Source: a virus
Strand: one strand, 5' to 3'
Virus record (IMG/VR): IMGVR_UViG_3300006790_000144
Location: 1 to 20,469 of that record
Length of the DNA stretch: 20,469 bases
Position 1 is the stretch's first letter, and each line of letters starts with the position of its first letter. Under the pieces are notes generated by a model that was given only the letters and a program-made list of their open reading frames with translations, had not been told where the DNA came from and ran no database searches. Both the position numbers and the translations under genes were made by a program. Below, piece by piece: positions 1 through 8,774 of this stretch.

Positions 1-13
1 AACTTCAAAAAAC

Positions 14-1153
14 ATGGGTTTACAGCCATCAAATAATTTACCGGACAAAAAAATGTTTCTTCGCTCCCCATTCTGGGTGACCAAGAACAGGACTAATTTA
101 GACTACATTATTGTTTCTATGTGGATATGGACTGGTGACGTGATTACAGACGAACCAACAGACCCCACTTTAGAGCTTAGAAGCACAGCTTTTGAAGGCA
201 CTGCTGCCATTGATGTTGCAGAATTTGCAAGAGACCAAGTAGAAATATTGTTTGACGGCAACCAAGAGAGCAATGTTGTCTGGGTTAAGACCCAAGTATA
301 CTATGTAGACACAGATGGAACAACAACAGGAACTGATGCTGCAGAGTACTACGCTGGCTTAGACGGATTTAGCTACTTTGAGGAGGGTAAAAATTACCAG
401 TACACAGGAAACATCCTTATGGGAACTGACAGGGTTAAATCTGCAGAGGGAGAAAGATATAATGTCCCTGTATTCACTGAAAAGCTGGTTTCATGGGGTC
501 TTCAGAACTACCAAGCGCCTAACTGGGTGCAGTATCATACAGTGTCTGGACTAACGCCAACCACAGACAGCGCAGACTATGTAGAGTACATACCTAACAC
601 TGCCGGAAACGTATACGCGCAGAGACTGCAATTAAACTTCGACGATGGCGCAGGAGGAACAACTAATGAATATGTATACTTTGACTACGAAGATTGTTAC
701 CAATACGGTCCTGTGAGCCTATACTTTGCTAACCGATTTGGCGCCATACAGCAACTAGTTTGTTTTGGTCGCATTGACGTGTCCATGTCTACTCAGGATG
801 AAAAGTTTAAAAGAAGCATCGTTCAGTATGACGGAAGCTACGACGAAAAAAGACACCAGAACAAGGTTCTTTACAAAAACGGTCAGATTAAGATTAGGCT
901 AAACACTGGGTTCTACGAAGAGTCATATAATGACCTATTTTCTGAACTCATGCTATCTGAGCAAATATGGATTAAGGTGGAGGGGACCGACTTAGGATTT
1001 GGCTTCTCTCCTGAACAGAGAAACTCATCAATTATATTCCCTTGCAACTTAACTAGCCAGGAGTTTCAGATGAAAAAGCTTAGAGCTGACAAGCTTATTA
1101 GTTATACATTCGACTTTGAAGCGGCTGCAGACCGAATTAACAGTGTAAGATAA
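14..1153 (+). CDS. Phage tail protein (distal tail/baseplate type), unknown exact role
   Basis: A 379-residue protein with no signal peptide or membrane segment, rich in aromatic and acidic residues as usual for beta-sandwich tail proteins. Its last ~65 residues (IWIKVEG ... FPCNLTSQEFQMKKLRADKLISYTFDFEAA) resemble the end of uncharacterised tail proteins in flavobacterial phages, where a residue stretch of the type 'DKLI-YTF-FE' closes the protein; this is from memory of the family, not a search. The stop codon overlaps the next start (TAATG), so it is probably translationally coupled to the large protein downstream. Position ahead of a baseplate-like protein and the tape measure supports a tail role. 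The ATG at 14 follows an A-rich leader; only 13 bases of upstream sequence are visible, so a more upstream start cannot be ruled out. Confidence 0.6.
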   Translation: MGLQPSNNLPDKKMFLRSPFWVTKNRTNLDYIIVSMWIWTGDVITDEPTDPTLELRSTAFEGTAAIDVAEFARDQVEILFDGNQESNVVWVKTQVYYVDTDGTTTGTDAAEYYAGLDGFSYFEEGKNYQYTGNILMGTDRVKSAEGERYNVPVFTEKLVSWGLQNYQAPNWVQYHTVSGLTPTTDSADYVEYIPNTAGNVYAQRLQLNFDDGAGGTTNEYVYFDYEDCYQYGPVSLYFANRFGAIQQLVCFGRIDVSMSTQDEKFKRSIVQYDGSYDEKRHQNKVLYKNGQIKIRLNTGFYEESYNDLFSELMLSEQIWIKVEGTDLGFGFSPEQRNSSIIFPCNLTSQEFQMKKLRADKLISYTFDFEAAADRINSVR

Positions 1154-3522
1154 TGGCATTAAACATCGCTTTATACTTAGATACCGTAGATTACAACGGA
1201 ACACCTGACCCGGTACACAACTGGAGGAGGCTTGACATGGATAAATCCGTGCAGGTTATCCTTAATGACTCCATAAAAGACGCAAAGGACGTCGCTAAAG
1301 TCATGACAGCGTACTCTCAGCCGTTCAATTTGCCTGCTTCTAAGACAAACAATAAGGCATTTAAGTATTTTTACTCTCACAATGCTCTAACCGGCTTTGA
1401 TGCTCGTAGAAAGCATCCAGCCTTACTAAAAATTAACGGATTTGACTTCAAGAAGGGCTTTCTGAAGCTAAATTCCGTAAATATGCGCGATAATCTGCCT
1501 CAGAGCTACTCTGTGCAGTTTTTCGGTGAGCTAGCGTCCTTAAAAGACATTTTAGGAGAAGACTACCTACATTCTTTGAGTTACCTCAACAGGTATAATC
1601 ATGCTTTTGACCACGCGACTGCAAAAAACGGCTTTGAGAACGGATTAGCGTTCGATTTTACCGATTTAGACAATATTGGCATCAGCACAAGTATTAATGG
1701 CGACATAAAGTACCCTTTTATCTCTCACACAAGAGGTTTTGAGTACGACAACGACGGTCTTCACCGTATTTTATCGCTAGAAGAGCGAGATGGCACATAT
1801 ATAGACCCTGTTACCGGTAATCCGGCCGGGTCTCCATATAGCCCTGTTCCTGCCGACAGGCTACATTACGCGGACCTAAAGCCTGCGTTGCGTGTCTCTA
1901 AGATATTTGACGCTATAGAGGCTGGATATCCTCAGATAAAGTTTAACAAGACCTGGTTACAAAGTAGTCCATTTAACGACCTTTTTATATGGCTACACAG
2001 AACAAAAGGGTACGTTTCTTACGAACAAGGTGTTCTTGGCGAGGATTCTCACGCATGGAGAGGAACTCTTGGTGACCCAGATTCAGGTGTTGAGATGCCT
2101 TACATTACTGGCTCTGGAGACGGCGTGGATTTAAGGTCGTCTGACGGCTCGTTCTGTACCGATTCAGGTGGCGGAGGAAATACAGTTTCGTATACAGTTT
2201 CTTTTGGATTTAGCAGCGGTGTTGGAAGCGGAAATGTTACGCTTAGAATGACTCGCTACAAGGGCAACACCATGATAGGCGACCCTATTGAGGAAGATTT
2301 TGACATAAGCAATTCATTTGCGAATATAGATACTAGCTTTGCGCATCCATGGGGTTGTGGATGGCGTGTTGAGTTAGAGATACTAGCAGACAACACGGTA
2401 GTTAGTCTTGTGCCAGGTTGCGAGGTGATAAAATTCGTATACGGTGGGACACAAGACCCCGATTTCGAGTATTATGCTGACTACGGCTTCGGAACAACAA
2501 CCCTTAACCTTACAAATCAGATTCTTGTTCCGGCTCTAATGCCTAAGAAGAAGATTATTGAGTTCCTCACAGACATATTTAAAATGTTTAACCTTGTAGC
2601 GTATGAGGAGAGAGATTTTGACGGCAGCTACAAGATAAATATTAAGCCTCTCGACGATTACCTGGATGGCGGCACGGCTTACGATATTACCGACCAAGTG
2701 GATATATCTGCCAGTACTGTCGAAAGAATAACGCCTTACGGCTCTATCGAGTTTGACTGGGCAGACCCTAAGACTTTCTTAGCAATCAACCAGGCAGAAA
2801 TAACCGGAGACGACTTCGGGGCTGTTAGATTTGACGCTAAGTACTTTGACGAAGGTCCTGGTGGAGACAATAGCTTGCTGTTTGACGGAGGAAAGTACGA
2901 GGTGCTTCCTAAGCTAGAGAAGATGATGTACGAGCGAATGGTAGACGTAGACACGGAAGCTCAGACAGACATTCAGTGGGGTTGGTTCGTAAATGACAAC
3001 AAAGAGAATGTTCCTGAACCTACAATCGGTGAAGCATTGTTTATGTTCATTAACCAGGAGACTGAAATAGACACAAGCATAAGATGGAACACTGACGAGT
3101 TTTCGCTAAGGTACAACAGACCGTCTAGCGTAATCGCTGACGGCTCTCAGACGCTACACTTTAACGGTGAGAATGACGAGTGGACCTTGCTCATAAACGA
3201 AGAGAGCTTGTTCAAGAATTACTACGACAAATATATTGCAGGCATATACTCTCCTTATGCTAGAAGATTTAAGGTTAGCGCATATATGAAAGCTTCGACC
3301 TTTATGAAGGTCAAGCTTCAAGACACTATTGTAATTAATAATGTCCCATTCACTATTGAGAAGATTAAGACCAATCTCACAACTGGTAAGAGTGAGCTTG
3401 ATTTGCTTAGAATGACTGATTTCGAAAGAGTATATACTGACCCTAACACTGAAGGAGCTCTTAATTGGAGCGCTGTAGACCAAAATTGGGAGAATGTAGA
3501 CGATAACTGGGAAAACATGTAA
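1153..3522 (+). CDS. Large tail/baseplate structural protein
   Basis: A 789-residue protein. The N-terminal ~150 residues contain a segment of the type 'AKVMTAYSQPFNLPASKTNNKAFKYF', a pattern I associate with baseplate or tail-tip proteins of Bacteroidetes phages (ordered N-terminal adaptor domain, then large beta-rich body). Residues ~695-757 (YARRFKVSAYMKASTFMKVKLQDTIVINN, then LTTGKSELDLL) look like the hub-type ending in which a 'lkD-I-ing--Y-I' strand pair is followed by 'TTGk--leLL'. The extreme C-terminus carries a short Trp repeat (NWSAVDQ, NWENVDD, NWENM). Start overlaps the previous stop by one base. Likely part of the tail tip assembled around the tape measure; whether it is the hub, the distal tail protein or a receptor-binding platform is not resolved. 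Confidence 0.6.
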   Translation: MALNIALYLDTVDYNGTPDPVHNWRRLDMDKSVQVILNDSIKDAKDVAKVMTAYSQPFNLPASKTNNKAFKYFYSHNALTGFDARRKHPALLKINGFDFKKGFLKLNSVNMRDNLPQSYSVQFFGELASLKDILGEDYLHSLSYLNRYNHAFDHATAKNGFENGLAFDFTDLDNIGISTSINGDIKYPFISHTRGFEYDNDGLHRILSLEERDGTYIDPVTGNPAGSPYSPVPADRLHYADLKPALRVSKIFDAIEAGYPQIKFNKTWLQSSPFNDLFIWLHRTKGYVSYEQGVLGEDSHAWRGTLGDPDSGVEMPYITGSGDGVDLRSSDGSFCTDSGGGGNTVSYTVSFGFSSGVGSGNVTLRMTRYKGNTMIGDPIEEDFDISNSFANIDTSFAHPWGCGWRVELEILADNTVVSLVPGCEVIKFVYGGTQDPDFEYYADYGFGTTTLNLTNQILVPALMPKKKIIEFLTDIFKMFNLVAYEERDFDGSYKINIKPLDDYLDGGTAYDITDQVDISASTVERITPYGSIEFDWADPKTFLAINQAEITGDDFGAVRFDAKYFDEGPGGDNSLLFDGGKYEVLPKLEKMMYERMVDVDTEAQTDIQWGWFVNDNKENVPEPTIGEALFMFINQETEIDTSIRWNTDEFSLRYNRPSSVIADGSQTLHFNGENDEWTLLINEESLFKNYYDKYIAGIYSPYARRFKVSAYMKASTFMKVKLQDTIVINNVPFTIEKIKTNLTTGKSELDLLRMTDFERVYTDPNTEGALNWSAVDQNWENVDDNWENM

Positions 3523-3524
3523 AA

Positions 3525-3680
3525 ATGCAAATAAAAAGAATCATTGAAATGTTAAACGCAGACGAATGGATGGTTAACGACTATGACATTCAGTTTGCCA
3601 AGGGGATGAAAGAGGCTCCTGCTAAGTTAAAAGAATTAAGACCATATTTAAAACGAAACTTATTCTACCATGGCAAATAA
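3525..3680 (+). CDS. Small hypothetical phage protein (51 aa)
   Basis: ATG at 3525 lies two bases after the previous stop, and the ORF (MQIKRIIEMLNADEWMVNDY ...) ends by overlapping the tape-measure start by 11 bases (start at 3670, stop at 3678-3680). The protein is basic, predicted helical, with no recognised domain. The tight packing fits the rest of the operon, and a small ORF immediately before a tape measure is where tail-assembly chaperones usually sit, but I see no frameshift signal or sequence likeness to gpG/GT-type chaperones, so no function is assigned. Confidence 0.6.
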   Translation: MQIKRIIEMLNADEWMVNDYDIQFAKGMKEAPAKLKELRPYLKRNLFYHGK

Positions 3681-5826
3681 TGTAGAGACATTCGAGTTTA
3701 GGATAAAGCTGACTGCAGATGAGGCAAAAGCATCCTTAGTAAACTACAAGGGCGAGGTTATTGCTGCCGGCATCGCTGTAGATGCATTAAACAGCAAGCT
3801 TAAACAAACTGGTCAGGCTACGGCTGCTCAAGGCAAGGCTGTGCAGCTTAGTAAGAAAAATGTAGAAGACTTAAGGATGAGTGCCCAGGGGGCGTCCATG
3901 GCAACAGGTGCGGCCTCTGCGTCTGTTATGGAATTTGGTCGTGTTCTTTCGGATATGCCTTACGGTATCCGTGGTGTTGCGAACAACTTGCAGCAGTTAA
4001 CATCGAACATTATGTTCATGGCTACGGCTCAAGATTCTGTAACAGGGAAAACTGTAGGTTTTGTAGGTGCGCTTAAGAACATGGGTAAAGCCATGATGGG
4101 CCCGTTGGGTATCATGGTGGCTATTCAGGGTGCTATCGCGCTTTTAGACCACTTCATGAACAAAGTGGATGATACTACCAAGGCTATCGAGAGCTTCTCA
4201 AGCTCTCACATTACTAATGCTACCACAAGGCTTGGTCTTTTAAGGCAAGCCCTTGACGACAGCTCGGTATCTATGGAGGACAAAAAGGAAGCCGTTAGAA
4301 GAGCTAACTTGGAGTTTAAAGACCTAAACATAGAGCTAGACGAGAACGCTAGGTTAACCACGGAGGCTTCTGCTCAACTTGACCACTATATAGACAACTT
4401 GATGCGTGTTGCTCAGGCAAAGGCAGTCGCTAGCGCCATTGAGGAGCAGTTAAAGCTATTGTTTACGATGGAGGCTCAAGGAACAAGGACCCTGGAGTGG
4501 TATGAGCAACTTAGTAGCGTCTTTTTGTCTACTATGAGCGGTATGTCTATTGAGACAAATCAGCAACTCCAGGCGCTGGAGAAAATGGGTGATGTTGCTA
4601 AGGTAATAGACAACCTTAAAAACATGTTAACAGACAAAGGTCTTATCCCATTCTTATTTGACGGAGGAGATAGAGGAGCTGGGAGAAAGCAGAGAAAGAG
4701 GGTGCAGAAATTATTTCAGCAGAGTTTCCTTGACCTGGAAAAAGAATACAACGCATATTTGCAAAGACAAGCTAATGCTGACGAGAAAAACATATTTAAA
4801 AGGCTAGAGCTTAAGCAAAACGCCGAGGACATGGCTCTTATGCAGAGCTACGAGTCTTTCGTTCAAGGAGAGGAAGATAAACTACAGGCGTTTATAGAGA
4901 AAGAGCAGCAAAAGATTGCTGCAATAGAAGACCCTTCTCAAAGGGCAGCGGCAGAGGCAGAGTCGCAAAAGGCCATTGAAGACGCTAAGATGAAAGTAAA
5001 GGAGTCTAGCGACCAAGCCCTTATGGAGTACAACTGGGCGCAAGGAGAGCTTGAGCTGGCCCAGGAGAAAGAGATGAATGCTCTGAAAGAGAAGGAGGAG
5101 CAGGCTCATATGAATAGGTTAATGAAACAGCTTCAGCGCTTCGACCAGTTATACAACCAGCGCCAGCAACAGTTCATGATTAACGAGGACGATAGGCTTG
5201 AAATGCAAAGACAGGCTACAGTGGACGAGTTCAATGCCAAGGCTCAGTCGCTAGAAAACAGAATGACTCTTGCAAGAGAGAAAGGTCTTGAGATTGACGA
5301 TTTAGAGCAAGAGATGCACAACCTCGCTATAGAGCGAGCTATGAAGCTTACTGACATCGAAAAGCAGGAGACGGAAAACCGTATAGAAACTATGGGTTAC
5401 TTCGGTGCTGCTGCCGGTGCATTGTCAGACCTTTTGGGTGAGCAGACTCAGGCCGGAAAAATATTCGGTATTGCTGCTGCCACTATCGACACCTACGTTG
5501 CTGGGGCTAAGGTTATGACTGATGAAAGCATACCTAACACAGCCGCTCGTGTTGCTGCCATGATTGCTGTTATCGCTCGTGGTCTTGCTAATGTTAAGAA
5601 GATTGCGGAGGTAAAGGTTCCAGGTAAAAGTGGTGGAGCCGGTGGCGCAGGCCCAACAACTTTTAACCCTAACTTTAACGTGGTGGGCCAATCCGGGCAA
5701 AACCAGCTTGCAGAGACTGTCGCTGAAAGAACTAACGAGGGGACAAGAGCTTATGTTGTATACGACGACATTGCTCACGCACAAGATATTCAGGCTAACG
5801 CACAGAGCGCCTCGTCGTTAGGTTAA
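3670..5826 (+). CDS. Tail tape measure protein
   Basis: A 718-residue protein that sets tail length and is probably ejected into the host with the DNA. The N-terminal ~130 residues are alanine-rich and polar, followed by a hydrophobic stretch at ~138-158 (MGKAMMGPLGIMVAIQGAIALL). Residues ~355-570 are long, highly charged Gln/Glu/Lys/Ala helices typical of coiled coil. Residues ~575-650 form a second hydrophobic, Gly/Ala-rich helical region (MGYFGAAAGALSDLLGEQ ... AAMIAVIARGLANVKKI) characteristic of the C-terminal part of Bacteroidetes phage tape measures. At about 1.5 angstrom per residue the length would imply a tail near 100 nm, an inference from the usual scaling. It is short for the family but intact. 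The start lies inside the preceding 51-aa ORF. Confidence 0.88.
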   Translation: MANNVETFEFRIKLTADEAKASLVNYKGEVIAAGIAVDALNSKLKQTGQATAAQGKAVQLSKKNVEDLRMSAQGASMATGAASASVMEFGRVLSDMPYGIRGVANNLQQLTSNIMFMATAQDSVTGKTVGFVGALKNMGKAMMGPLGIMVAIQGAIALLDHFMNKVDDTTKAIESFSSSHITNATTRLGLLRQALDDSSVSMEDKKEAVRRANLEFKDLNIELDENARLTTEASAQLDHYIDNLMRVAQAKAVASAIEEQLKLLFTMEAQGTRTLEWYEQLSSVFLSTMSGMSIETNQQLQALEKMGDVAKVIDNLKNMLTDKGLIPFLFDGGDRGAGRKQRKRVQKLFQQSFLDLEKEYNAYLQRQANADEKNIFKRLELKQNAEDMALMQSYESFVQGEEDKLQAFIEKEQQKIAAIEDPSQRAAAEAESQKAIEDAKMKVKESSDQALMEYNWAQGELELAQEKEMNALKEKEEQAHMNRLMKQLQRFDQLYNQRQQQFMINEDDRLEMQRQATVDEFNAKAQSLENRMTLAREKGLEIDDLEQEMHNLAIERAMKLTDIEKQETENRIETMGYFGAAAGALSDLLGEQTQAGKIFGIAAATIDTYVAGAKVMTDESIPNTAARVAAMIAVIARGLANVKKIAEVKVPGKSGGAGGAGPTTFNPNFNVVGQSGQNQLAETVAERTNEGTRAYVVYDDIAHAQDIQANAQSASSLG

Positions 5827-5851
5827 AAGGAGAACACAAGAGTCAAAATTT

Positions 5852-5865
5852 AGTTTTAATAGTAT
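5852..5865 (+). repeat. 14-base leader repeat AGTTTTAATAGTAT, copy A
   Basis: The sequence agttttaatagtat occurs exactly here and at 10415-10428, with a related copy (agttttaattatat) at 8108-8121. This copy ends 12 bases before the protease start codon, in the 51-base gap after the tape measure. It could be a phage-specific promoter element or an AU-rich translation enhancer; no TAnnTTTG host promoter is present in this gap. Confidence 0.45.
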
Positions 5866-5877
5866 AAAGTATTAGCA

Positions 5878-6813
5878 ATGGATGATTTAGAAACAATAGA
5901 ATTATTTGTTGACGACTTGGAGGATAGCGGTATAGACGCTATATCTCTAGTCGAGTACCCGGCAATCGAGGAGAACTTTGTCGCTCTGTCCAAGCAAAGG
6001 ATAGAGATGAAGACAATGGATGAGGAGAAGAGATTGGTTGTTGGGCTTGCTCTTGTTCCAAATAAGAAGATTTACCGCAACAACGGAGGCTTTGAGTACA
6101 ACATTACCTTCAGCGAGCAAACTGTCCGCAAAGCGGCTGAAAAGTACCTTAAATCACTTAAGATACACAACACAACTGTAGAGCATGAGACAGAGGTTGG
6201 TGGAGTTTTTTTAACTGAGTCTTGGATTGTTGAGGACAGCAAGAAGGACAAGACTGCTTTATACGGCCTAAACGCTCCTAAAGGAAGCTGGGCTGTTTCT
6301 ATGCGTATAGAGAATGAGGAGGTGTGGAACAAGGTCAAGGCTGGAGAATATTTAGGGTTTTCTATTGAAGGTGTGTTTAGTGACAAAGAAAACTTGTCTA
6401 GTCAAGAGATTGAGGTTATTGAAAAAATGAATGAACTTATTGATGAGTTTGTTGAGTCTCAACGGCTAAATAAATACCCAAAAGAGGGGAAGAAGGAGGA
6501 AATGGAAGAGTCGTATAGCGACTATCCTCAGGCTGCTATAAACAATGCTAAACGCGCTATAAAATACAAGGAGGAAAATGGCAGTTCTTGCGGCACCAAT
6601 GTGGGCTGGACTCGTGCATCGCAGCTCGCTAGCGGCAGTGCTTTGAGCCGCTCAACGATTGCCCGCATGGCGTCGTTTAAGCGTCATCAGCAAAACAAGG
6701 ATGTTCCTTATAGCGAAGGCTGCGGAGGTATCATGTGGGACGCCTGGGGTGGTGACGCAGGGGTAAACTGGGCTATCAGAAAACTAAAGGAGATAGACAG
6801 TGAGAAAAAATAG
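5878..6813 (+). CDS. Prohead protease, XkdF-like (S78_2 type), fused to an extra C-terminal domain
   Basis: Residues ~10-165 match the XkdF-like head maturation protease layout: an N-terminal 'GIDAISLVEYPAIEENFVAL' strip, a 'TVEHETEVGGVFLTESWIV' block with candidate catalytic His103, a 'PKGSWAVSM' block, and a 'GEYLGFSIEG' block with candidate nucleophile Ser162. It would cleave scaffold and/or capsid protein during head maturation. After a charged linker (~170-212), residues ~213-305 form a second domain: YSDYPQAAINNAKRAIKY, then EENGSSCGTNVGWTRASQLA, then GCGGIMWDAWGGDAG-NWA. I have seen this second module in other phage head proteins but know no established function. Catalytic residues are assigned by motif similarity and not proven. 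Stop overlaps the next GTG start by 14 bases. Confidence 0.8.
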   Translation: MDDLETIELFVDDLEDSGIDAISLVEYPAIEENFVALSKQRIEMKTMDEEKRLVVGLALVPNKKIYRNNGGFEYNITFSEQTVRKAAEKYLKSLKIHNTTVEHETEVGGVFLTESWIVEDSKKDKTALYGLNAPKGSWAVSMRIENEEVWNKVKAGEYLGFSIEGVFSDKENLSSQEIEVIEKMNELIDEFVESQRLNKYPKEGKKEEMEESYSDYPQAAINNAKRAIKYKEENGSSCGTNVGWTRASQLASGSALSRSTIARMASFKRHQQNKDVPYSEGCGGIMWDAWGGDAGVNWAIRKLKEIDSEKK

Positions 6814-7018
6814 ATACTTATTAGGGCCCTACTCTTCACCAAAAAACAACAAGAGGGGGTGCTTGTGTAAGGGAAAAGATACTTACTCAAGAAAGTGCTG
6901 CAAGGGCGAGCTCATTAACCAGGGCATAGGTTCTCTTCAGGGCTTGTTTATGTTGTTAACCGAGGACAAGGAGTTTATTAGACAAGAAAATAACTCACGA
7001 ATTTATATAACAGAATAG
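6800..7018 (+). CDS. Small Cys-motif phage protein (72 aa)
   Basis: GTG start at 6800, overlapping the protease stop by 14 bases; the only later ATG is deep in the protein, so GTG is the sensible start. The core is RGCLC-KGKDTYSRKCCKGELINQGIGSL, with Cys21, Cys23, Cys33 and Cys34, a pattern (CLC...YS--CC-G---QGIG) that recurs in small proteins of Bacteroidetes phages as I remember them. Four clustered cysteines could bind a metal or form disulfides. Location between the protease and scaffold genes suggests a virion or head-assembly component. Function unknown. Confidence 0.65.
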   Translation: MRKNRYLLGPYSSPKNNKRGCLCKGKDTYSRKCCKGELINQGIGSLQGLFMLLTEDKEFIRQENNSRIYITE

Positions 7019-7020
7019 AG

Positions 7021-7470
7021 ATGGCAAATCAACCAATTTCAGGGCTACCAGAGGCGAGCGCATTACAAGGCGACGAGCTTATGGTTGTCGTTCAGTCAGG
7101 AGTGACTAAACACACCAAGTCGAAAGAAATAAACAATTACATTCCTTCTTACAGTCAAACTGTAGGCCCGGATGACACTGTAGACCTTTCTGAGGAGGAC
7201 TATGCAGATATATTAATGGTAAAGTTTTCTTGGGACGGAAACTCAGGAACTGCAACTGCAACTCTTCCTCCTGCTGCTGACAACACAAATAGAACAATGA
7301 GGTTCATAAGTGACAGCACATTTCACACTAGCACTAGACTAGACTTGGCTCCTGCTGCTGGAGAAGAGCTTGACGGAGCAACCAGCGCGTACACAATTAA
7401 TAAAGCTTACGAAGGCATTAAAATATGGTCCGACGGAAGCGAATGGTTCATAATCCAGAAAAAAGCATAA
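7021..7470 (+). CDS. Virion appendage/fibre-like protein with PISGLPEA N-terminus
   Basis: 149 residues. The N-terminus, ANQPISGLPEASALQGDEL followed by a Val-rich strand and GVTKHTKSKEI, is a widespread N-terminal module of phage fibres and appendage proteins ('k-IS-LP-a--l-g-ElvpvvQ-G-T'). The C-terminal part (TLPPAADNTNRTMRFIS ... GATSAYTINKAYEGIKIWSDGSEWFI) resembles small beta-structured fibre tips in which a 'DGs-W-I' strand ends the chain. Likely a short head or tail appendage. Starts two bases after the preceding stop. Its position among head genes hints at a head fibre, but this is inference. Confidence 0.6.
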   Translation: MANQPISGLPEASALQGDELMVVVQSGVTKHTKSKEINNYIPSYSQTVGPDDTVDLSEEDYADILMVKFSWDGNSGTATATLPPAADNTNRTMRFISDSTFHTSTRLDLAPAAGEELDGATSAYTINKAYEGIKIWSDGSEWFIIQKKA

Positions 7471-7473
7471 GCT

Positions 7474-8079
7474 ATGAGTTTATTAGGGTACGGAGACATA
7501 TATTGTAAGTCCGAATGGGGCTTACCGGAAGATGGAGACTACGGAGACGTGTATTATGATATAGCGACAGATTGTAATGGTGGTGGAGGAACAAGTCCAT
7601 CAGGCAGGCCGGTTATATTGCTGTTTTGGGATACTACACAGAGTCCGAGTGGGGGATACGACTATACCTACAGGAACCTATCTGGGGACTTAGTTAACGC
7701 AACGCTCCCTGACGGCACCTCTGTGGCTTATGCAATATCGTCTGAAGCGTATTTTAGCGATATAGCTATTACAAATGAGTCAGGAACAGCACAGGTTATA
7801 TCTGGTGGGCGAAGAACTTACACATCGCTAACTAATATAAGTCAAGCCGTGCCTGTCACTCCAACGTACTACGCTAAAACCCCACCTAGCTTGACAAGAA
7901 GCAACTGGCCTCAAACTATTGCGCCCGCTACAACATGGACTGGTTCCTTAGAACTATTGCCCAGACCTAATGGGGGATTTGACGGAGACACAAGCGTTAC
8001 GTCTATATTTGACGATAACGCCAAAACAGGTAGCCCCGTATTTACAACGCAACTGGCTCCTTCTGACGTAACCCCCTAG
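7474..8079 (+). CDS. Hypothetical structural protein (201 aa)
   Basis: Not recognised. A Gly/Ser/Thr/Tyr-rich, largely beta-predicted protein with a short Gly-rich hinge near residues 35-42 (CNGGGGTSPSG), then 'RPVILLFWDTTQSPSGG' and no membrane segment. It follows the appendage protein by three bases and precedes the scaffold gene, so it is probably co-expressed with head genes and may be a decoration or appendage protein. Two early cysteines (in IYCKSEW and ATDCNGG) are notable but no metal motif is complete. Confidence 0.5.
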   Translation: MSLLGYGDIYCKSEWGLPEDGDYGDVYYDIATDCNGGGGTSPSGRPVILLFWDTTQSPSGGYDYTYRNLSGDLVNATLPDGTSVAYAISSEAYFSDIAITNESGTAQVISGGRRTYTSLTNISQAVPVTPTYYAKTPPSLTRSNWPQTIAPATTWTGSLELLPRPNGGFDGDTSVTSIFDDNAKTGSPVFTTQLAPSDVTP

Positions 8080-8107
8080 TAAAAATAAAACAGATTAACT
8101 GTTTATA

Positions 8108-8131
8108 AGTTTTAATTATATAAATTAACGG
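8108..8131 (+). repeat. AT-rich leader with two repeat motifs before the scaffold gene
   Basis: Bases 8108-8121 (agttttaattatat) are a diverged copy of the 14-base leader repeat at 5852 and 10415. Overlapping it, 8112-8131 (ttaattatataaattaacgg) matches 9707-9726 (ttaattatataggttaacgg) at 18 of 20 positions. The two 20-base copies bracket the scaffold plus capsid pair. This may mark a late promoter or RNA processing element; no TAnnTTTG host promoter is seen. Confidence 0.45.
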
Positions 8132-8134
8132 ACT

Positions 8135-8743
8135 ATGAGAACACCTAAGCAACTATTTGAAGAAATAGTAAAACTAGCATCTTCTGTCGACAAGACTGAA
8201 GAGGTTGTTTTGTCTGAGCAAGTAGACCTTGAGGACGCTATCCAAGAGATAGAGGACGAGGTAAAGCTTGACGAGGATGAAATGGAAGAAAAAGCGCCTG
8301 AAGAAGCGCCTAAAGAAGAACCTAAAGTAGAGGTTGAAGAGGAGATTAAAGGGGACTATGTATCTCGCGAAGAATACACCGCTGCCATCTCTGAATTAAA
8401 AACAATGTACTACAAAGTACTAGAGGTAGTATCTCCATCTACTCCATCTGACGTTCCTGCTGAGTTATCTTCAGACGTTGAGGTTGAGTTAGAGGGTGAG
8501 GCTGCTCCGGTAGCTGAGGCTCCGGTAGCTGAAGCTGCGCCTGAGGTAGAGGCCGCTCCAGAGGTTTCTGAAGAGCCAGCTCAAGAGGCTGCTCCGGTTA
8601 ATGAAGCTGCTGTAGAGCCAAAAGACGACTTAATTCACACTCCAGAAAACGGGGTAGACTCTAAACAAACCTTCCTTTACGGGCAAGGACGAAAAATGAC
8701 AACTCAGGACCATGTATGGGCCTCGATGTTTGCAAAAAAATAA
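8135..8743 (+). CDS. Acidic capsid scaffold-like protein
   Basis: 202 residues, extremely acidic with a long Glu/Pro/Ala low-complexity stretch (roughly residues 50-75 and 105-165), including a 15-base tandem DNA repeat (8504-8518 and 8519-8533) that encodes repeated APVAEA units. Between them sits a helical block GDYVSREEYTAAISELKTMYYKVLEVV, and the C-terminus is a conserved-looking cap (FLYGQGRKMTTQDHVWASMFAKK). Immediately upstream of the major capsid gene, this is the expected place and composition of a scaffold that would template procapsid assembly and be removed by the upstream protease. Assigned by context and composition, without a family match. Confidence 0.68.
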   Translation: MRTPKQLFEEIVKLASSVDKTEEVVLSEQVDLEDAIQEIEDEVKLDEDEMEEKAPEEAPKEEPKVEVEEEIKGDYVSREEYTAAISELKTMYYKVLEVVSPSTPSDVPAELSSDVEVELEGEAAPVAEAPVAEAAPEVEAAPEVSEEPAQEAAPVNEAAVEPKDDLIHTPENGVDSKQTFLYGQGRKMTTQDHVWASMFAKK

Positions 8744-8774
8744 ATACTAAAATCAATCTTTAAATTAATTTAAA

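Noticed and set aside
3525-3680. Programmed frameshift tail chaperone before the tape measure
   Set aside because: There is no slippery heptamer with a downstream frame that continues; it is a simple overlapping small ORF.
5630-5821. Open frame on the plus strand inside the tape measure
   Set aside because: A shadow frame of the clear tape measure coding sequence, without its own leader or motif.
7474-8079. Diversity-generating retroelement target
   Set aside because: No reverse transcriptase or template repeat is in the window, and no adenine-biased variable repeat pair is visible.
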